Of a DNA stretch of 64,000 nt, positions 22,376-33,622 are shown piece by piece. The position numbers were made by a program, and so were the translations under genes. The DNA is taken from the NCBI GenBank assembly GCA_030549335.1, contig JAUKPH010000018.1:2170001-2234000 (forward strand). Reading direction: 5' to 3'. Numbering within the stretch: the stretch's first letter is position 1; each line of letters opens with the position of its first letter. Source of the stretch: Pontederia crassipes. Lineage: Eukaryota; Streptophyta; Magnoliopsida; Commelinales; Pontederiaceae. The notes under the pieces were generated by a model. The model worked only from the letters and a program-made list of their open reading frames with translations. It was not told where the DNA came from and searched no databases.

Positions 22376-23896
22376 ATGGCATCAAATGGTTTTACCTTGG
22401 GTGAAAGTCAATCCATAAATCACCCTCCACTTTTTAATGCTTCAAATTTTGCCTATTGGAAAATTAGAATGCAAGCTTACGTATGTTCTATTGATATTGA
22501 TATTTGGGATATAATTGAAAATAATTTTGACTTGCATGGAAAGTCACCTTTGAAATACACCGAAGGTGAAAGGCTACTTGTGAAATTAGATTGGAAAGCA
22601 AAAAATTATCTTTTTGTGCTTTAAATGCAACGGAATTTAATCGTGTTTCAAATTGTCTAAGTGCTTATGAGATTTGGAGGAAACTTATTATTACACATGA
22701 AGGTACCGATAAGGTTAAGGAGTCTAGACTTAATATTTTGAATCATCAATATGACTCCTTTAAGATGCATGAAAATGAGTCTATAAATGAAATGGTTGTG
22801 CGTTTTAATGATATTGTGAATGGCTTAGCCTCTTTGGGCGAGCCACGGACTAACTCTCAAAAAGTGAAAAAATTTCCCAGGTCCCTCTCCTCCAAGTGGC
22901 ATACAAAACGAACCGTGATCGAAGAGAATGACTTAAACAAGCTAGATTTTGATGATCGCATAGGATCACTGTTGACTTATGAGATTGGAGTCAAGAAAGA
23001 TGAAGAAATAAGTATTTCCAAAAAGAAGACCTTGGCATTGAAGGCAAAGATGGATGAAAGTGAAACAAGTAAAGAAGATGTAGATGAGAAGAAGCTAGCC
23101 TTGTACGCTAAGAAGTTTGACAAATATCTTAAATTTGCCAAGAAAAAAGAAGAAAGGTGACTTTTCAAAAAGAAGATCATCAAGTAAAAATCAAGTAACG
23201 TGTTTTGAATGCAAGAAGATTGGACATTATAAGAATGAGTGTCCAAATCTAAGCAAGAAGGAAAAGGAAGGAGAAAACTTGAAGAAAAAAAAGAAAGCTC
23301 TTCAAGTCACGTGGGATGGAAGTGAAAATGAAGAAAATGACTCAAACATCTTCTCAAGTGATGATGAAGAAGTTTACATATGTCTAATGGAAAATAGCTA
23401 TGAGGTATTATCTAACTCATCCGAATCTAGTGATAGTGAATCTTTCGATATGCATGATGAGTTTAGAATTCTTATAGATAAATATAGATCTCTTAAAAAG
23501 AAGCATGGTGATTTGAAAATAGAATTTGAAAATCTAAAAAATAAACATGATACTAAAGTTTGTGAAAATTGTGATTTATTAGGTGATGAGAATTCTAGTT
23601 TAGAATTTATGATTGAAGTTTTAAAAATGGAAAACAATACCTTGAAACTATCTTATGAAAAATAAACATGTAGTGTTGAATCTTTGAAAAATGAGAATAT
23701 TAGTTTAAAATGTCAGCTTGAAAAACTTACAAATGGTGAAAAAATGCTAGATGCAATGCTATCAACACAAAGAAAACCTTTTAACAAAAATGGACTTGAT
23801 TTTAGCTCATTTGATACTAAGAAGGATAAAAGGATTCTATTTGTTAAAACATCACAAAATCTTCGTATGAAATCGCATATTACTTGTTTTCATTGA
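22376..23896 (+). pseudogene. gag: Copia gag with zinc knuckles, frame-broken
   Basis: The ATG at 22376 opens with MASNGFTLGES and HPPLFNASNFAYWKIRMQAY, the standard start of copia gag. The reading shifts frame at about 22595-22624 and again at about 23117-23160, and meets a stop at 23666. A CCHC knuckle, CFECKKIGHYKNEC, lies at 23201-23242. A second knuckle-like CFH-stop-NYQGHYFYEC follows near 23885-23928, where the second cysteine is replaced by TGA (23894-23896). Gag packages the element RNA. The middle part (about 23330-23760) is acidic and coiled-coil-like with Glu/Lys/Asn-rich heptads, typical of Sirevirus gag, which is longer than other copia gags. Confidence 0.88.
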
Positions 23897-24087
23897 AATT
23901 ATCAAGGGCATTACTTTTATGAATGCAAAGTAAGAATGGGATTAAATAGTGGTATGAAGAAGATTTGGGTCCTTAAAAGGACCATCACTAACCAAGCTGG
24001 ACCCAAGCAAGTTTGGGTATCAAAAAGACGAGAATATTAATGTCTTGCTTGTAGGGTGATCCAAAGGAAATTGAAAGCAAATGATAT

Positions 24088-24375
24088 TTGGATAGTGGAT
24101 GCTCAAGACACATGACGGGTGATCCATCAAACTTCATTATATTGGAAAAGAGAAATGGAGGAAGAGTCACCTTTGGAGATAATAGCAAAAGTAGAGTAAT
24201 TGGCATAGGTAATATTGGTAAGAATGACAAGATATATTTAGAAGATGTGTGGTTAATTGAAAACTTAAAACATAATTTAATTAGTATAAGTCAATTGTGT
24301 GATAAGAACTATTTAGTGAATTTTGAAAATGACAAATGTTTGATTTTAGATGAAAGCAAAAAGTTTTACATGTGA
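24088..24375 (+). pseudogene. pol: Copia aspartic protease
   Basis: LDSGCSRHMTGD holds the active-site Asp of the copia protease (family WxLDSGCSxHMTG). It is reached by a frameshift just before 24088, since the tryptophan codon is in another frame. The domain continues with GRVTFGDNSKSRVIGIGNI and IENLKHNLISISQLCD, the classic copia protease tail. The frame ends at 24375 and is resumed by the integrase N-terminus in another frame. Confidence 0.88.
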
Positions 24376-25171
24376 GTTTTAGGTATAATAATGTATACAA
24401 AATTAACTTTGAAAATTGGAAAAGTGAAAAATGTCTTAATGTTATGCATGATGATATAAATCTTTGGCATAGAAGATTAGGACATGTAAACTTTAAGTTG
24501 TTAAACAAACTTTCATATCATGAATTAGTTAGAGATTTACCTAAAATTAAATTTGAGAAAAATAATGTTTGCGATTAATGTCTTAAAGGTAAACAAATCA
24601 AAAGCTCTTTCGAATTAAAGAATGTTATTAGTACACATAGATCCTTAGAACTTTTACATCTTGACTTATTTAGACCTATTGATATTATAAGTTTAGGTGG
24701 AAAGAAATATGTATTTGTAATTGTTTATGACTTCTCTCGTTTTACTTGGACTATTTTTCTTACAAGTAAAGATGAAACTATAAATATGTTTTCTAAATTT
24801 GCAAAAAGAGTACAAAATGAACTTGAGTTGAGAATTGCAAAAATTAGAAGTGATCATGGAGGTGAATAAACTACAAATTTGAATTGTTTTGTGAGGAAAA
24901 TGAAAATACACATAATTTTTCCACACCTAGAACACCTCAACAAAATGGAGTAGTGGAAAGAAAAAATAGAACTATTCAAGAAATGGCTAGGACAATTTTA
25001 AATGAAAGTAATTTACCCAACTATTTTTGGGCGGAAGCCGTAAACACATCATGCTATGTTTTAAATAGAGTCACACTTAAACCCCTTGAAAAGAAAACAT
25101 GCTTTGAAATATTGGTAAAATGCCAAATATTTCATATTTCAAGGTGTTTTATTGTAAATGCTATATCTTAA
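24372..25171 (+). pseudogene. pol: Copia integrase
   Basis: WHRRLGHVNFKLLNKL begins the HHCC zinc domain. A stop at 24576-24578 falls between its two cysteines (CD-stop-CLKGKQ). The catalytic core has Asp in LLHLDLFRP (family LxxDLxGP, with Arg where Gly is usual), Asp in IRSDHGGE, and Glu in NGVVERKNRT. A TAA directly follows GGE. A final frameshift lies near 25130. Integrase inserts the cDNA; this copy is inactive. Confidence 0.88.
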
Positions 25172-25638
25172 ATATTAAGGACAAATTAGAGAAATTTGAT
25201 GCAAAATGTGATGATGGTGTATTTCTTGAATACTCTAGCACTAGTAAAGCATATAGAGTATATAATAAAAGAACATTAATTGTTGAAAAATCTATCAATG
25301 TTAAATTCAATGAAACTAATGATTTTTTGATGAGCAAGCAAGTGAATGATGATGAGGAAGAAATAGTTGAAGTGGAACGACATCTTGAAGACATACAAAT
25401 TCAAAATGAATAATTGGAAGAAAATAGAATTGATAACTCAAATGTGGAACAAATGGAAGAACCACAAGTGGATGAGAATCAAATCATTCCAAGAAATTGG
25501 AAACATGCATCATCACATCCACTGGATCAAGTTATAGGTAATATAAATGAAGGTATAATGATTAGAAACTCTTTGAAAAATTTATGTGCTTTTTCAGATT
25601 TTTTTGCTTAATTTGAGCTTAGCAATATTGATGAGGCT
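25172..25638 (+). pseudogene. pol: Copia integrase C-terminal region and RT linker
   Basis: It contains KLEKFDAKCDDGVFLEYSSTSKAYRVYN, the copia GKNDLRK/GKFD-like C-terminal module, followed by an acidic linker and NWKHASSHPLDQVIGNINEG, which normally precedes the reverse transcriptase. Stops are at about 25411 and 25609. Confidence 0.85.
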
Positions 25639-26493
25639 TTGAGTGATTCAAATTGGATAAATGTTATGCATGAAGAATTAAATAATTTTGAAAGAAATCA
25701 AATTTGGAAGCTAGTAGAGAGGTCAAAAGACTATCCAATAATTGGTACAAAATGGGTGTTTAAAAATAAGCTAGATGAAAATGGCATCATAATAAGAAAT
25801 AAGGCAAGACTTGTGGCAAAAGGCTATTCACAAGTAGAAGGAATTGATTTTGAAGAAACATTTGCTCCCGTTGCTAGACTTGAGGCTATTAGAATGCTCT
25901 TAGCTTTTGCTTATTTTAAAGGATTTAAACTTTTTCAAATGGATGTAAAATCAGCGTTTTTAAATGGATTTATAAATGAGGAAGTTTATGTTGAGCAACC
26001 TCAAGGGTTTGAAAATCCAAATTTTCCTATTCATGTATTTAAACTTTCTAAAGCCCTTTATAGACTAAAACAAGCTCCTAAAGCATGGTATGAAATATTG
26101 AGTACTTTTTTTATTGAAAATGATTTTCAAAAAGGAAAAGTTGATATCACATTATTTTTGAAACATTTAGAAGATGATATTTTAATAGTTTACATTTATA
26201 TTGATGATATTGTTTATGGTGCTACTAATGAAAGCTTGTGCAAAAGGTTTGAATTTCTTATGCAAAAAGAATTTAAAATGAGTCTTGTAGAAGAGCTCAC
26301 ATTCTTTTTAAGATTGCAAGTCAAGCAAAACAAAGATGAAATATTTCTTAATCAAGAAAAGTATACAAGGGAGTTGTTAAAGAGATTTGGAATGGATGAA
26401 TGCAAACCAAGTTCAACTCCCATGAGCACTACAATAAAATTAGATAAAGACGAGAAGGTAAATCTATTGATCAAAATAAGTATAGAGGTATGA
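25639..26493 (+). pseudogene. pol: Copia reverse transcriptase
   Basis: An uninterrupted 284-residue frame. It carries [67 protein letters not shown] and [12 protein letters not shown]. The catalytic YIDD box is at 26197-26208 (family YVDD). It copies the RNA into DNA. The frame breaks after DKDEKVNLL, before the RNase H part. This is the best-preserved pol piece. Confidence 0.93.
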
Positions 26494-27137
26494 TTGGTAG
26501 TTTACTTTATTTGACGGCATCTAGGTCGGATATAATGTTTAGTGTATGCTTCTGTGCAAGATTTTAATCCGCACCTAAGGAATCTCACTTAGTTGTTGTT
26601 AAAAGAATATTACGTTATTTGAAGCATACTTATGATCTAGGCATTTGGTATGATAGGAACTCATCTTTTGATTTACATGCATATATCGATGCGGATTTTG
26701 CCGGATGTAAAGTTGATAGGAAAAGCACTAGTAAGATGTGTTGCTTTCTTGGTAGTTCTCTCATCTCTTGGGCTAGCAAAAAACAAAGCTCCATCGCACT
26801 CTCTACCGCTGAGACCGAGTATATTGCAGCCGGTAGTTGTTGTGCACAAATATTATGGGTAAAACAACAACTTCTTGATTATGGTATAAGTTGTTCAAGT
26901 GTACCCATGAAGTGCGATAACACAAGTGCAATAGAAATGACTAAAAATCCAATCCAACACTTTAGAACTAAACATATTAATTTGCGTTATCATTTCATTG
27001 GAGAATATGTGACACTCAAAGACATTGCTATTGAACATGTGTCTACCGAAATTCAACTTGAGGATATATTCACGAAACCCTTAAGTGAGGAGAGATTTTG
27101 TATGCTTAGACGTGAACTTGGAATGTTAGGAACCTAA
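26494..27137 (+). pseudogene. pol: Copia RNase H
   Basis: After a frameshift near 26490, the stretch reads GSLLYLTASRSDI-like sequence and then, from 26619, a 172-residue frame. It has YIDADFAGCKVDRKSTS, WASKKQSSIALSTAETEYIA and CDNTSAIEMTKNPIQH, and the ending LEDIFTKPL. These are the standard copia RNase H motifs with the acidic active-site residues in place. The natural end of pol is at 27137. Confidence 0.9.
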
Positions 27138-28194
27138 TTGCCTATTAATTCAACTCATAAGTGACTTGGTTATGCAAGTATCATTTGTGAATCGAATTGA
27201 ATATCAAAATTGTGTTGCACAACACATATATTCAAATCGGTCGTCCGTTTTAATAACGGTCGACCATTACTCCTCTGATCGGACGACCGTTAAGTCAGTA
27301 AATGACCGATTTTGTTTCACTTTCCGAACGGTCGCCCGAAACTATTTCGATCGATCGATAAAAATAAAACATATTAAGTATAAATATCTACGAGATAATG
27401 GTCGCCCGATGTAATATTGGTCGATCATTTTCAATGCGATATAAAAACCAAATCGGAAAGTTTTCCCCAAATTCACAAATCGGTCGACCTCTTGGAACCT
27501 CCGCCGCCTGATTCACGATCTCTCCGACAAGTCGTTCCGTCCCGTCGGCGATCTCTTTCGTCGGTGAATCCTTTCACCGTCATCGTCATCCTCGTCCGAC
27601 GTACGGGCGCCGCCATCGATCGCCGCCTTGTCGCCAATTCAAGCCGTCGTAGGCGCCGCCGCCGTTTCGTCGTCGATCCACATCGCCGCTGCCATTGTCG
27701 CCGACCGCAACCGCCTCCGCCTCAACACCGGCGAAATCGATTAAGGACGATTCATAGATCCCTCTGCATTACATGTAAGTTAGAAACTACTAACAATGAA
27801 TCGAATTTGATATCGAATTTGATTCAAAATTCATGCCCTAATTTTGAATTTCTTGATCGATTGGCAGGTGCTCAATTTGATATCGGATCTCTCTCAAACT
27901 TTCTTCAAATCTGATCATCCCTGTGTCAATTCTGTCGTTTAAATCTTTGGTGTTGAATGTGTTGATTGTAATTGTGTTCAATGTCGTAAGAAACAAATGA
28001 TATATTATTGTATTCTGGACAAAAATGGTCGACCGTTTTTCATATCGGATGACCATTTCTCCATTTGACAAACGATATATCGTGTGTTCTGGACAAAAAG
28101 GTCGACCGTTTCTCTTAAAGGTCGACCGTTTCTATCTTTCCGAGTTATTTTTTGTCATTTATCATATCTTACTCCCAAATTTGATCTTGTCCAA
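27138..28194 (+). other. Post-pol spacer of the copia element
   Basis: The spacer links pol to the env-position ORF. It has two clusters of the same GGTCGACC/GACGACCG motifs as the LTRs (27236-27500 and 28025-28130), separated by a GC-rich stretch that could encode an Arg/Pro-rich run. A plausible 93-bp intron lies at 27775-27867 (ACAT|GTAAGT to GGCAG|GT), which may splice a leader towards the downstream ORF. Confidence 0.6.
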
Positions 28195-29091
28195 ATGCCA
28201 CTACGGAAGAAGACATGTGCTGGTCCTCGCAAGAGGAAGGAGCTAGCATCATCTTCTCGTCCATCATCGGACTCTCCACCAATACCTCCTCGAGATTTCG
28301 ATTTTTCTCTTTTTGTTAACGCTTCCGTTGCATCTTCTTTTGAAACCTTATATTCCACTAGGGAGGTATCACATGGCATGCGAGTCGATTGGTCGTCCCG
28401 TAATATGCGCATGCTTCACGATCTCTTTGACGGGATAAGTTGGATTCCCCTCCTTAATGTCAAGGAACCAGTCTATCATAGGTTGGTCAGACATTTTTAT
28501 GCCAACTTATTTTTCTCAGAGTCCAAATCTACTGTGACATCTCACGTACTAGGTTATACCATCAAACTCATTGATTCCTTGATTTGTGAGATTTTTTATG
28601 TCCCAAACCGAGGACTCTTAAACATTGTATCACATAGGTGGCTCACGAACATTTGTATAGATGAAGCTCTTGAAGTTGTCTTTCGTGATGAAGTGCATAG
28701 CTTTCCCATGAAAGGACTTCTAAAGAAGTTGTCTCCTCCACTTCTTGTTGCCCACCACATCATTAGTCATATCATCTTCCCTCGCTCTGGCCATTTTACT
28801 GATATGACTTTCCATGACCTACGTCTTCTTTATTGTCTTCTTCGACATGATTTTCCTCCGGTTAATTTTGGTGTGTATATGATTTATCATTTCATTTTCA
28901 CCAAAGAAAGGATCGATTCCAAAAAATCTCATAACATGATCCTTCACTTTGGTTCTTTTCTCACTTGAATCTTTCGTCATGAACGCATTCCTGTTCCTGA
29001 GTTTGAGTTGTCCCTTTCTGAGAGACCGACCGATATCATTGGAAAGGGCACATTGAAACGGAAGGGTCTTGTGTTTGTTAATGAAGAATGA
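28195..29091 (+). pseudogene. Env-position ORF, plant transposon protein of Sirevirus/gypsy type
   Basis: The ATG at 28195 follows pol in the envelope position. The frame reads MPLRKKTCAGPRKRKE, a Ser/Pro-rich stretch, and then a conserved block. That block has RVDWSSRNMRMLHDLF, EPVYHRLVRHFYANLFF, SKSTVTSHVLGYTIKL, SHIIFPRSGHFTDMTFHDLRLLYCLL and IYHFIFTKERID. It matches the 'putative plant transposon protein' family often seen 3' of pol in plant LTR elements. It is interrupted by TGA at 28966-28968, resumes as IFRHERIPVPEFELSLSERP and ends at 29091, where TGA may replace a Trp codon. Its function is unknown: it shows no signal peptide and no clear membrane anchor, so the 'envelope' label is positional only. 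Confidence 0.7.
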
Positions 29092-29785
29092 GTCTTTTCC
29101 ACTCAAGACCAAGATGATCAGGACTCCGATGATGAGGCAGGCACTAAAGCGCCCACGCCGGCTCCTATGTAGGTTCCCGCTACAGATACTGGACCTTCTT
29201 GGAACAGTACATACCTCCTTCACGTGAGCCGACGAGAGTTTGGGGCTCAGTTTTGACACGTAGTGAGTGGGATGAGATGGTGACACGCGTCGACCGCATA
29301 GAGCATGATCAGCGTCGCACACAGGAGTGCATATTTGCCTATTTTTGATCTCAAGGGTTCGACACTTCTCCCTATGAGCAGGTTGCGCCCCCACCCGATG
29401 ACGCTCCGGATGCCTAGTTTTTTTTTATGTTAGTGCTCTTTTTGTTTCCTCCTTTTTGATGGTGTCAAAAGGGGGAGAAAGAATATGTGAAATATGTGAC
29501 GATGTATGACTTGACGATGTATGACTTATTGTTATGCTTATGAGATGTGTTCACTGCTCTTGTTTATGATGTGGATTGTATTGAGAATTGTGAGTTATGA
29601 TTTATTTTCACTATATATATGACATGACATTCATAATATTTACAAAAAGAAATTATGCTTTGATTAAGGGGGAGTAAATAATATATTTTTAAAAGCAAGC
29701 ATGAATTTAGGAGGAGAAATTTATAATTTTAATATTTTAATTACCTCCTCGTCACTTTGTTTGTCATCATCAAAAAGAGAGAGAT
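29092..29785 (+). other. Copia 3' non-coding region with repeated polypurine tracts
   Basis: After a decayed acidic, Pro-rich tail of the env-position ORF (to about 29415), three purine tracts occur: AAAAGGGGGAGAAAG (about 29466), TTAAGGGGGAGTAAA (about 29666) and TTAGGAGGAGAAAT (about 29689). Repeated PPTs in this region are a Sirevirus trait. The last bases before the LTR are purine-rich too (AAAAAGAGAGAGAT). Confidence 0.65.
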
Positions 29786-30833
29786 TGTTGGTCACAAGAC
29801 CATATTTCATGTATTTTGATGATAGCAAACAAGGAAGATGATGTACTAATTATGCTTAAAGTGATAGTGTGAACATGTTTAACATTTTTCGAAGAAAAAT
29901 AGCCGAAGTTTTTATCTGCAGTAAAAACGGACGATCGATACTATAACGGTCGACCGTTATGACAGATAATAGATGACCGAAATCAATGATGGAGCGTCCG
30001 CTAATCACAGAATGGATAGAACTTCAGCATTGATCGACCGATTCACTTTCGGGCGATCGTTATGAAAGCAAGAACGATTATAATTCTTCTACGGCCTACT
30101 ATCAATGGTAAACTGCACAGAAAAAGATAAAATAATGGATATAATTTTTTATTAAACGGACGATCGATTTGGTAATGGGCGACCGCTGAAGAATCGACAG
30201 ACAGAATAACGGCTAGTTACTGTGCAAAATGGACGACTGATACCAAAACGATCGATCGATTCAGGGCTGACAGCAAAAGCTTTTTGGATTACTTTACAAC
30301 GGCCAAATTTTCAAGAGAAACATATAAAAGGGGTCCAAAAGATCAAGGCAAATCAGAGCTCCCTTCAAATTCGAAGCGTTTTTCTTGAGCCAAAGTTGCA
30401 AATCATTCCTTCTCTCTTCTAGCTTCTTAGTGAGAATACTATTTGTAAGAAGAAGTGTCTTGAAGGAAATTCTTGTTTCGATAATTTTTTAGAGCTTCTT
30501 GTAAGAAGATGTGTGCCTTACCTCTTGAGCAAAGAAGAAGGCATTGTAGTGTAGAAAGGATTATTCTCTCCCTATAAGAAAAGAGAAGGATAGTGAATCT
30601 CTGACGGTCTCAAGGTTGAGGAGTCGGAGCGGGGACGTAGGCCAAGGAGTTGGGCCAAACCTCGTCAACATATCGCGTCTTTTTCTTCTCTTACTTCTCT
30701 TGTGCTTTTATTACCTATCATTTACTTGCTTGTGATCGTATTCATTTTAAATTTACTTCTACGTCCTTTTTGGTTCTAAAGTTTTAAGCATCAATTCACC
30801 CCCTCCTCTCCTCGTGGTGCTTTCGATCCTACA
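29786..30833 (+). repeat. 3' LTR, complete (1048 bp)
   Basis: It starts TGTTGGTCACAAGACC and ends CTTTCGATCCTACA, with TG...CA termini. A TATAAAAGG box (about 30324) is followed by a leader with GATCAAGG, AAATTGCAAATC-like and CTTCTCTTACTTCTC sequence shared with the 5' LTR. Several GGTCGACC/CGATCGATCG palindromes lie in the U3 part (about 29930-30260). Confidence 0.95.
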
Positions 30834-32309
30834 TAAATGAGGCCTGCCAATCCACGATACAAGAAGAAAGCTGCAAGCTGGTTTGTAAGCAAAATATTAT
30901 GATAATTTCCTTTTATTGGCTCCTTAAGTATGTAGACGATTCGAGGAATGACCCTCGACCCTGCAAGTAAGTAATAAATAAAAATATTGAGTATTAATTT
31001 TAGAAATGCAGTACATCATTTTTTTATGAAGTGAAACATTATTTTTTTAATGCAGTACAATCATTCTCTTTAGGTTCCCAATTACTTCTTTTTTATGAGA
31101 TAAAATGAAAGGCATACAATTCAATTTTGGATGATCCAACAACGTATGAATTTAAATGAACAATCTAGCGATGCCACTTGACGTGGATGTTATGTGGCAA
31201 TAAATAGGAATACCAAGTGTCATATGGGTGCAATAAATGATATTAGTCAAATAAATAAAAATATCAAATAAATCATAAATAACTTTTAAGTAACATGAGT
31301 ATGTGTTATCTAAGATTGGATAATTCAAATGGTCTGAAAATAACTTTTAAGTAACATGAGTATGTGTTATCAAAATAACAATAATATATGAGAGGAATAG
31401 AATAAGAATATAAAAAATTATTAAAAAATAATATACATTTAGAAATTATTAAAAGATATGATACATTAAAAAATCATGGATGTAAAAAATGGAGAGTTTC
31501 ATACCTCAAGTGCCTCGTCCCCTCAACTTTTCTATTTTATTCCTGAAATAAAAATAATAAAATAGAAAATGATATAATGTTAAAAGAATATGCCTAATTT
31601 TAGGGAAATCTATAATAGAAGGATTAAATATATTACGCAAAATGAGAAAAAAATTAGTCAAAACTATTTCTTATTGTATAAAAACAAAGCGATTAACAAA
31701 AGAAAATATTGAATTCACATTCGTGGTATAAGAAGACAAAAGACAAAAAAAAATCAATCAATTTTTTTCATTATTTAAAAATTAAAGGTTTTTCATAAAA
31801 GAAATATTAAGTGTTCTTTTGAGTACTACGAAGCACGAATCCTTACAAAGACGATTTTGGAAATCCACTTTCTATTCATCTTCTTTCCCGCTGGTCACTA
31901 CCTGCAAATTAAAAAATAAAATTAATTACAAGTATTATATGCTCGATCATGGAACTAATAAAAAGAACAAAATGTGTGCTTCCTTCCAATCGATCTCACT
32001 GTTTCTTTTTTTTTTCTGGGAAGGCTTCGACACATGTTATATAGGAGAGAAATACCTCCAATTGATAATAGCATTTAATGGAGTTAAGGATAATATTACT
32101 GCCAAGGAAGATGAAGAGATAAGAGATAAAAAAATGGTTTATATGTTAAATAAGAACTGAGTGACGAGGTAGCTGATACGTTACCAAGATAAATTCAATG
32201 AATAACGCACATACATATACATAGATGTATATGAATCATTAATTTATATCCAAAGAAAAAAATAGGAAGAGAATATATGATATTAAAATTAAGAATATTT
32301 TTTTCATTA

Positions 32310-32354
<45 letters not shown>

Positions 32355-32589
32355 TTAAAAAAATAATATGAACAGATAATATGATATTAAATAAATTAAT
32401 TATCATTGATTTCACTCATTAATTGGGTGAAATTGTTGAGAAACTTTGAACGGCTGCATTAATCATTAAGATATTAATGATCTTTAAGCATAAGTTTGTT
32501 TTTAGTGGATAAAATAGATTATAAATCTAAAGAAATAAGAAAAAAGATAAATTGAAAAGATGGTGTGAGGATGATATGAATGCATCAGC

Positions 32590-32635
<46 letters not shown>

Positions 32636-33442
32636 TTTGCATGTACTTCATGTTGCTTTTGTTTTCGTTTCTGGTCTTGCTTTCTTTTATTGCCTTTTAG
32701 TTAATTCGTTTTAGGTTTATATTCTCATTGAATTCTAACAATTAAGGATTTGAGTAACAGGTCAAAATACACGTTATCTTGTCTGGTACCATAAATATGT
32801 GGGCTAAAACTAGCTATGCATTTGCACCGAAAAAAAAAGTAGGCATTTATATAGTACTTGTACGTTTGCATGTGAATTGAAGAGGGTGCTGGATGTGCAT
32901 TCCTCTAGTAGTTTAAATTGGAGAAAATGCATATCCAACTTTCAACTTAAGAATAGTGCATTTTATTAATCATTCATTTCAGAAGAGAAAAATTGGATAT
33001 GTAGAACTAGAACTACTTTACTATAAGTAATATCCTGCCAATGACATTCCGGGAAACTACATATTATATAATCACTTTTCAAGTACTAACGTGTATTTAT
33101 ATCATTCCCGTTCGAACATCGAATTAGTCAAGTACTAATAATCTTGAAAATCAAAGTACTAATAATCTTGAAAATCAATGAATCTGGATAGGGAAAAAAT
33201 ACCTCATGAAATTGCTGTGAGTGCAATAAATAAAAAAAACAAAATAGAAAACATGATATTTGAAAAGTTTGTGTAATTTATTTGCGGATGCTTGAAATGT
33301 CCTCATTGGATTGAATTAATTCTCCACACGTAGTCCTAAATTCACAATTGCATGATCTCCCCTGAGCATAATTTGAGATTGGAAATTATTCTATGTATTT
33401 ATTCTTTTTTTAGTAGACATGAATCTTAGACATCTTATGTGA

Positions 33443-33495
<53 letters not shown>

Positions 33496-33613
33496 GATGT
33501 TTTGCATTATAAAAATTCTCATGAATTAATTACTTTGTTAATAAGATCTCATTCATGCATGTTTATCATACTTCGTGATTATTGATAGTGATCAAAGAGA
33601 TTGTTGTGCAAAT
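30834..33613. other. Intergenic AT-rich DNA with microsatellites, no gene
   Basis: No supported gene. It holds a (TTA)n array at 32311-32354, a (TA)n array at about 32598-32631 and another at about 33447-33493. An open frame at 31819-32160 (113 residues) has no family resemblance and a repeat-like composition, so it is not called. Confidence 0.5.
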
Positions 33614-33622
33614 CAAGAAATA
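33614..33622 (+). repeat. Left 9-bp target duplication of the GC-rich MULE
   Basis: CAAGAAATA, repeated exactly at 34501-34509. Confidence 0.88.

Larger units (their letters stand above)
21379..30833 (+). mobile_element. Ty1/copia retrotransposon, Sirevirus-type, 9.45 kb, decayed
   Basis: Two long terminal repeats (21379-22321, 5'-truncated; 29786-30833, complete) enclose a primer-binding site, gag, protease, integrase, reverse transcriptase and RNase H in the copia order. A further ORF lies after pol and several purine tracts precede the 3' LTR. An extra ORF in the envelope position, LTRs of about 1 kb and repeated polypurine tracts are hallmarks of the Sirevirus lineage. Multiple stops and frameshifts show the copy is inactive. 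A target duplication cannot be tested because the left end is missing; TAAAT follows the 3' LTR. Confidence 0.93.

Noticed and set aside
27417-27914. 165-residue Arg/Pro-rich frame in the copia spacer
   Set aside because: Low-complexity translation of a GC-rich leader. It crosses a likely intron and has no family resemblance.
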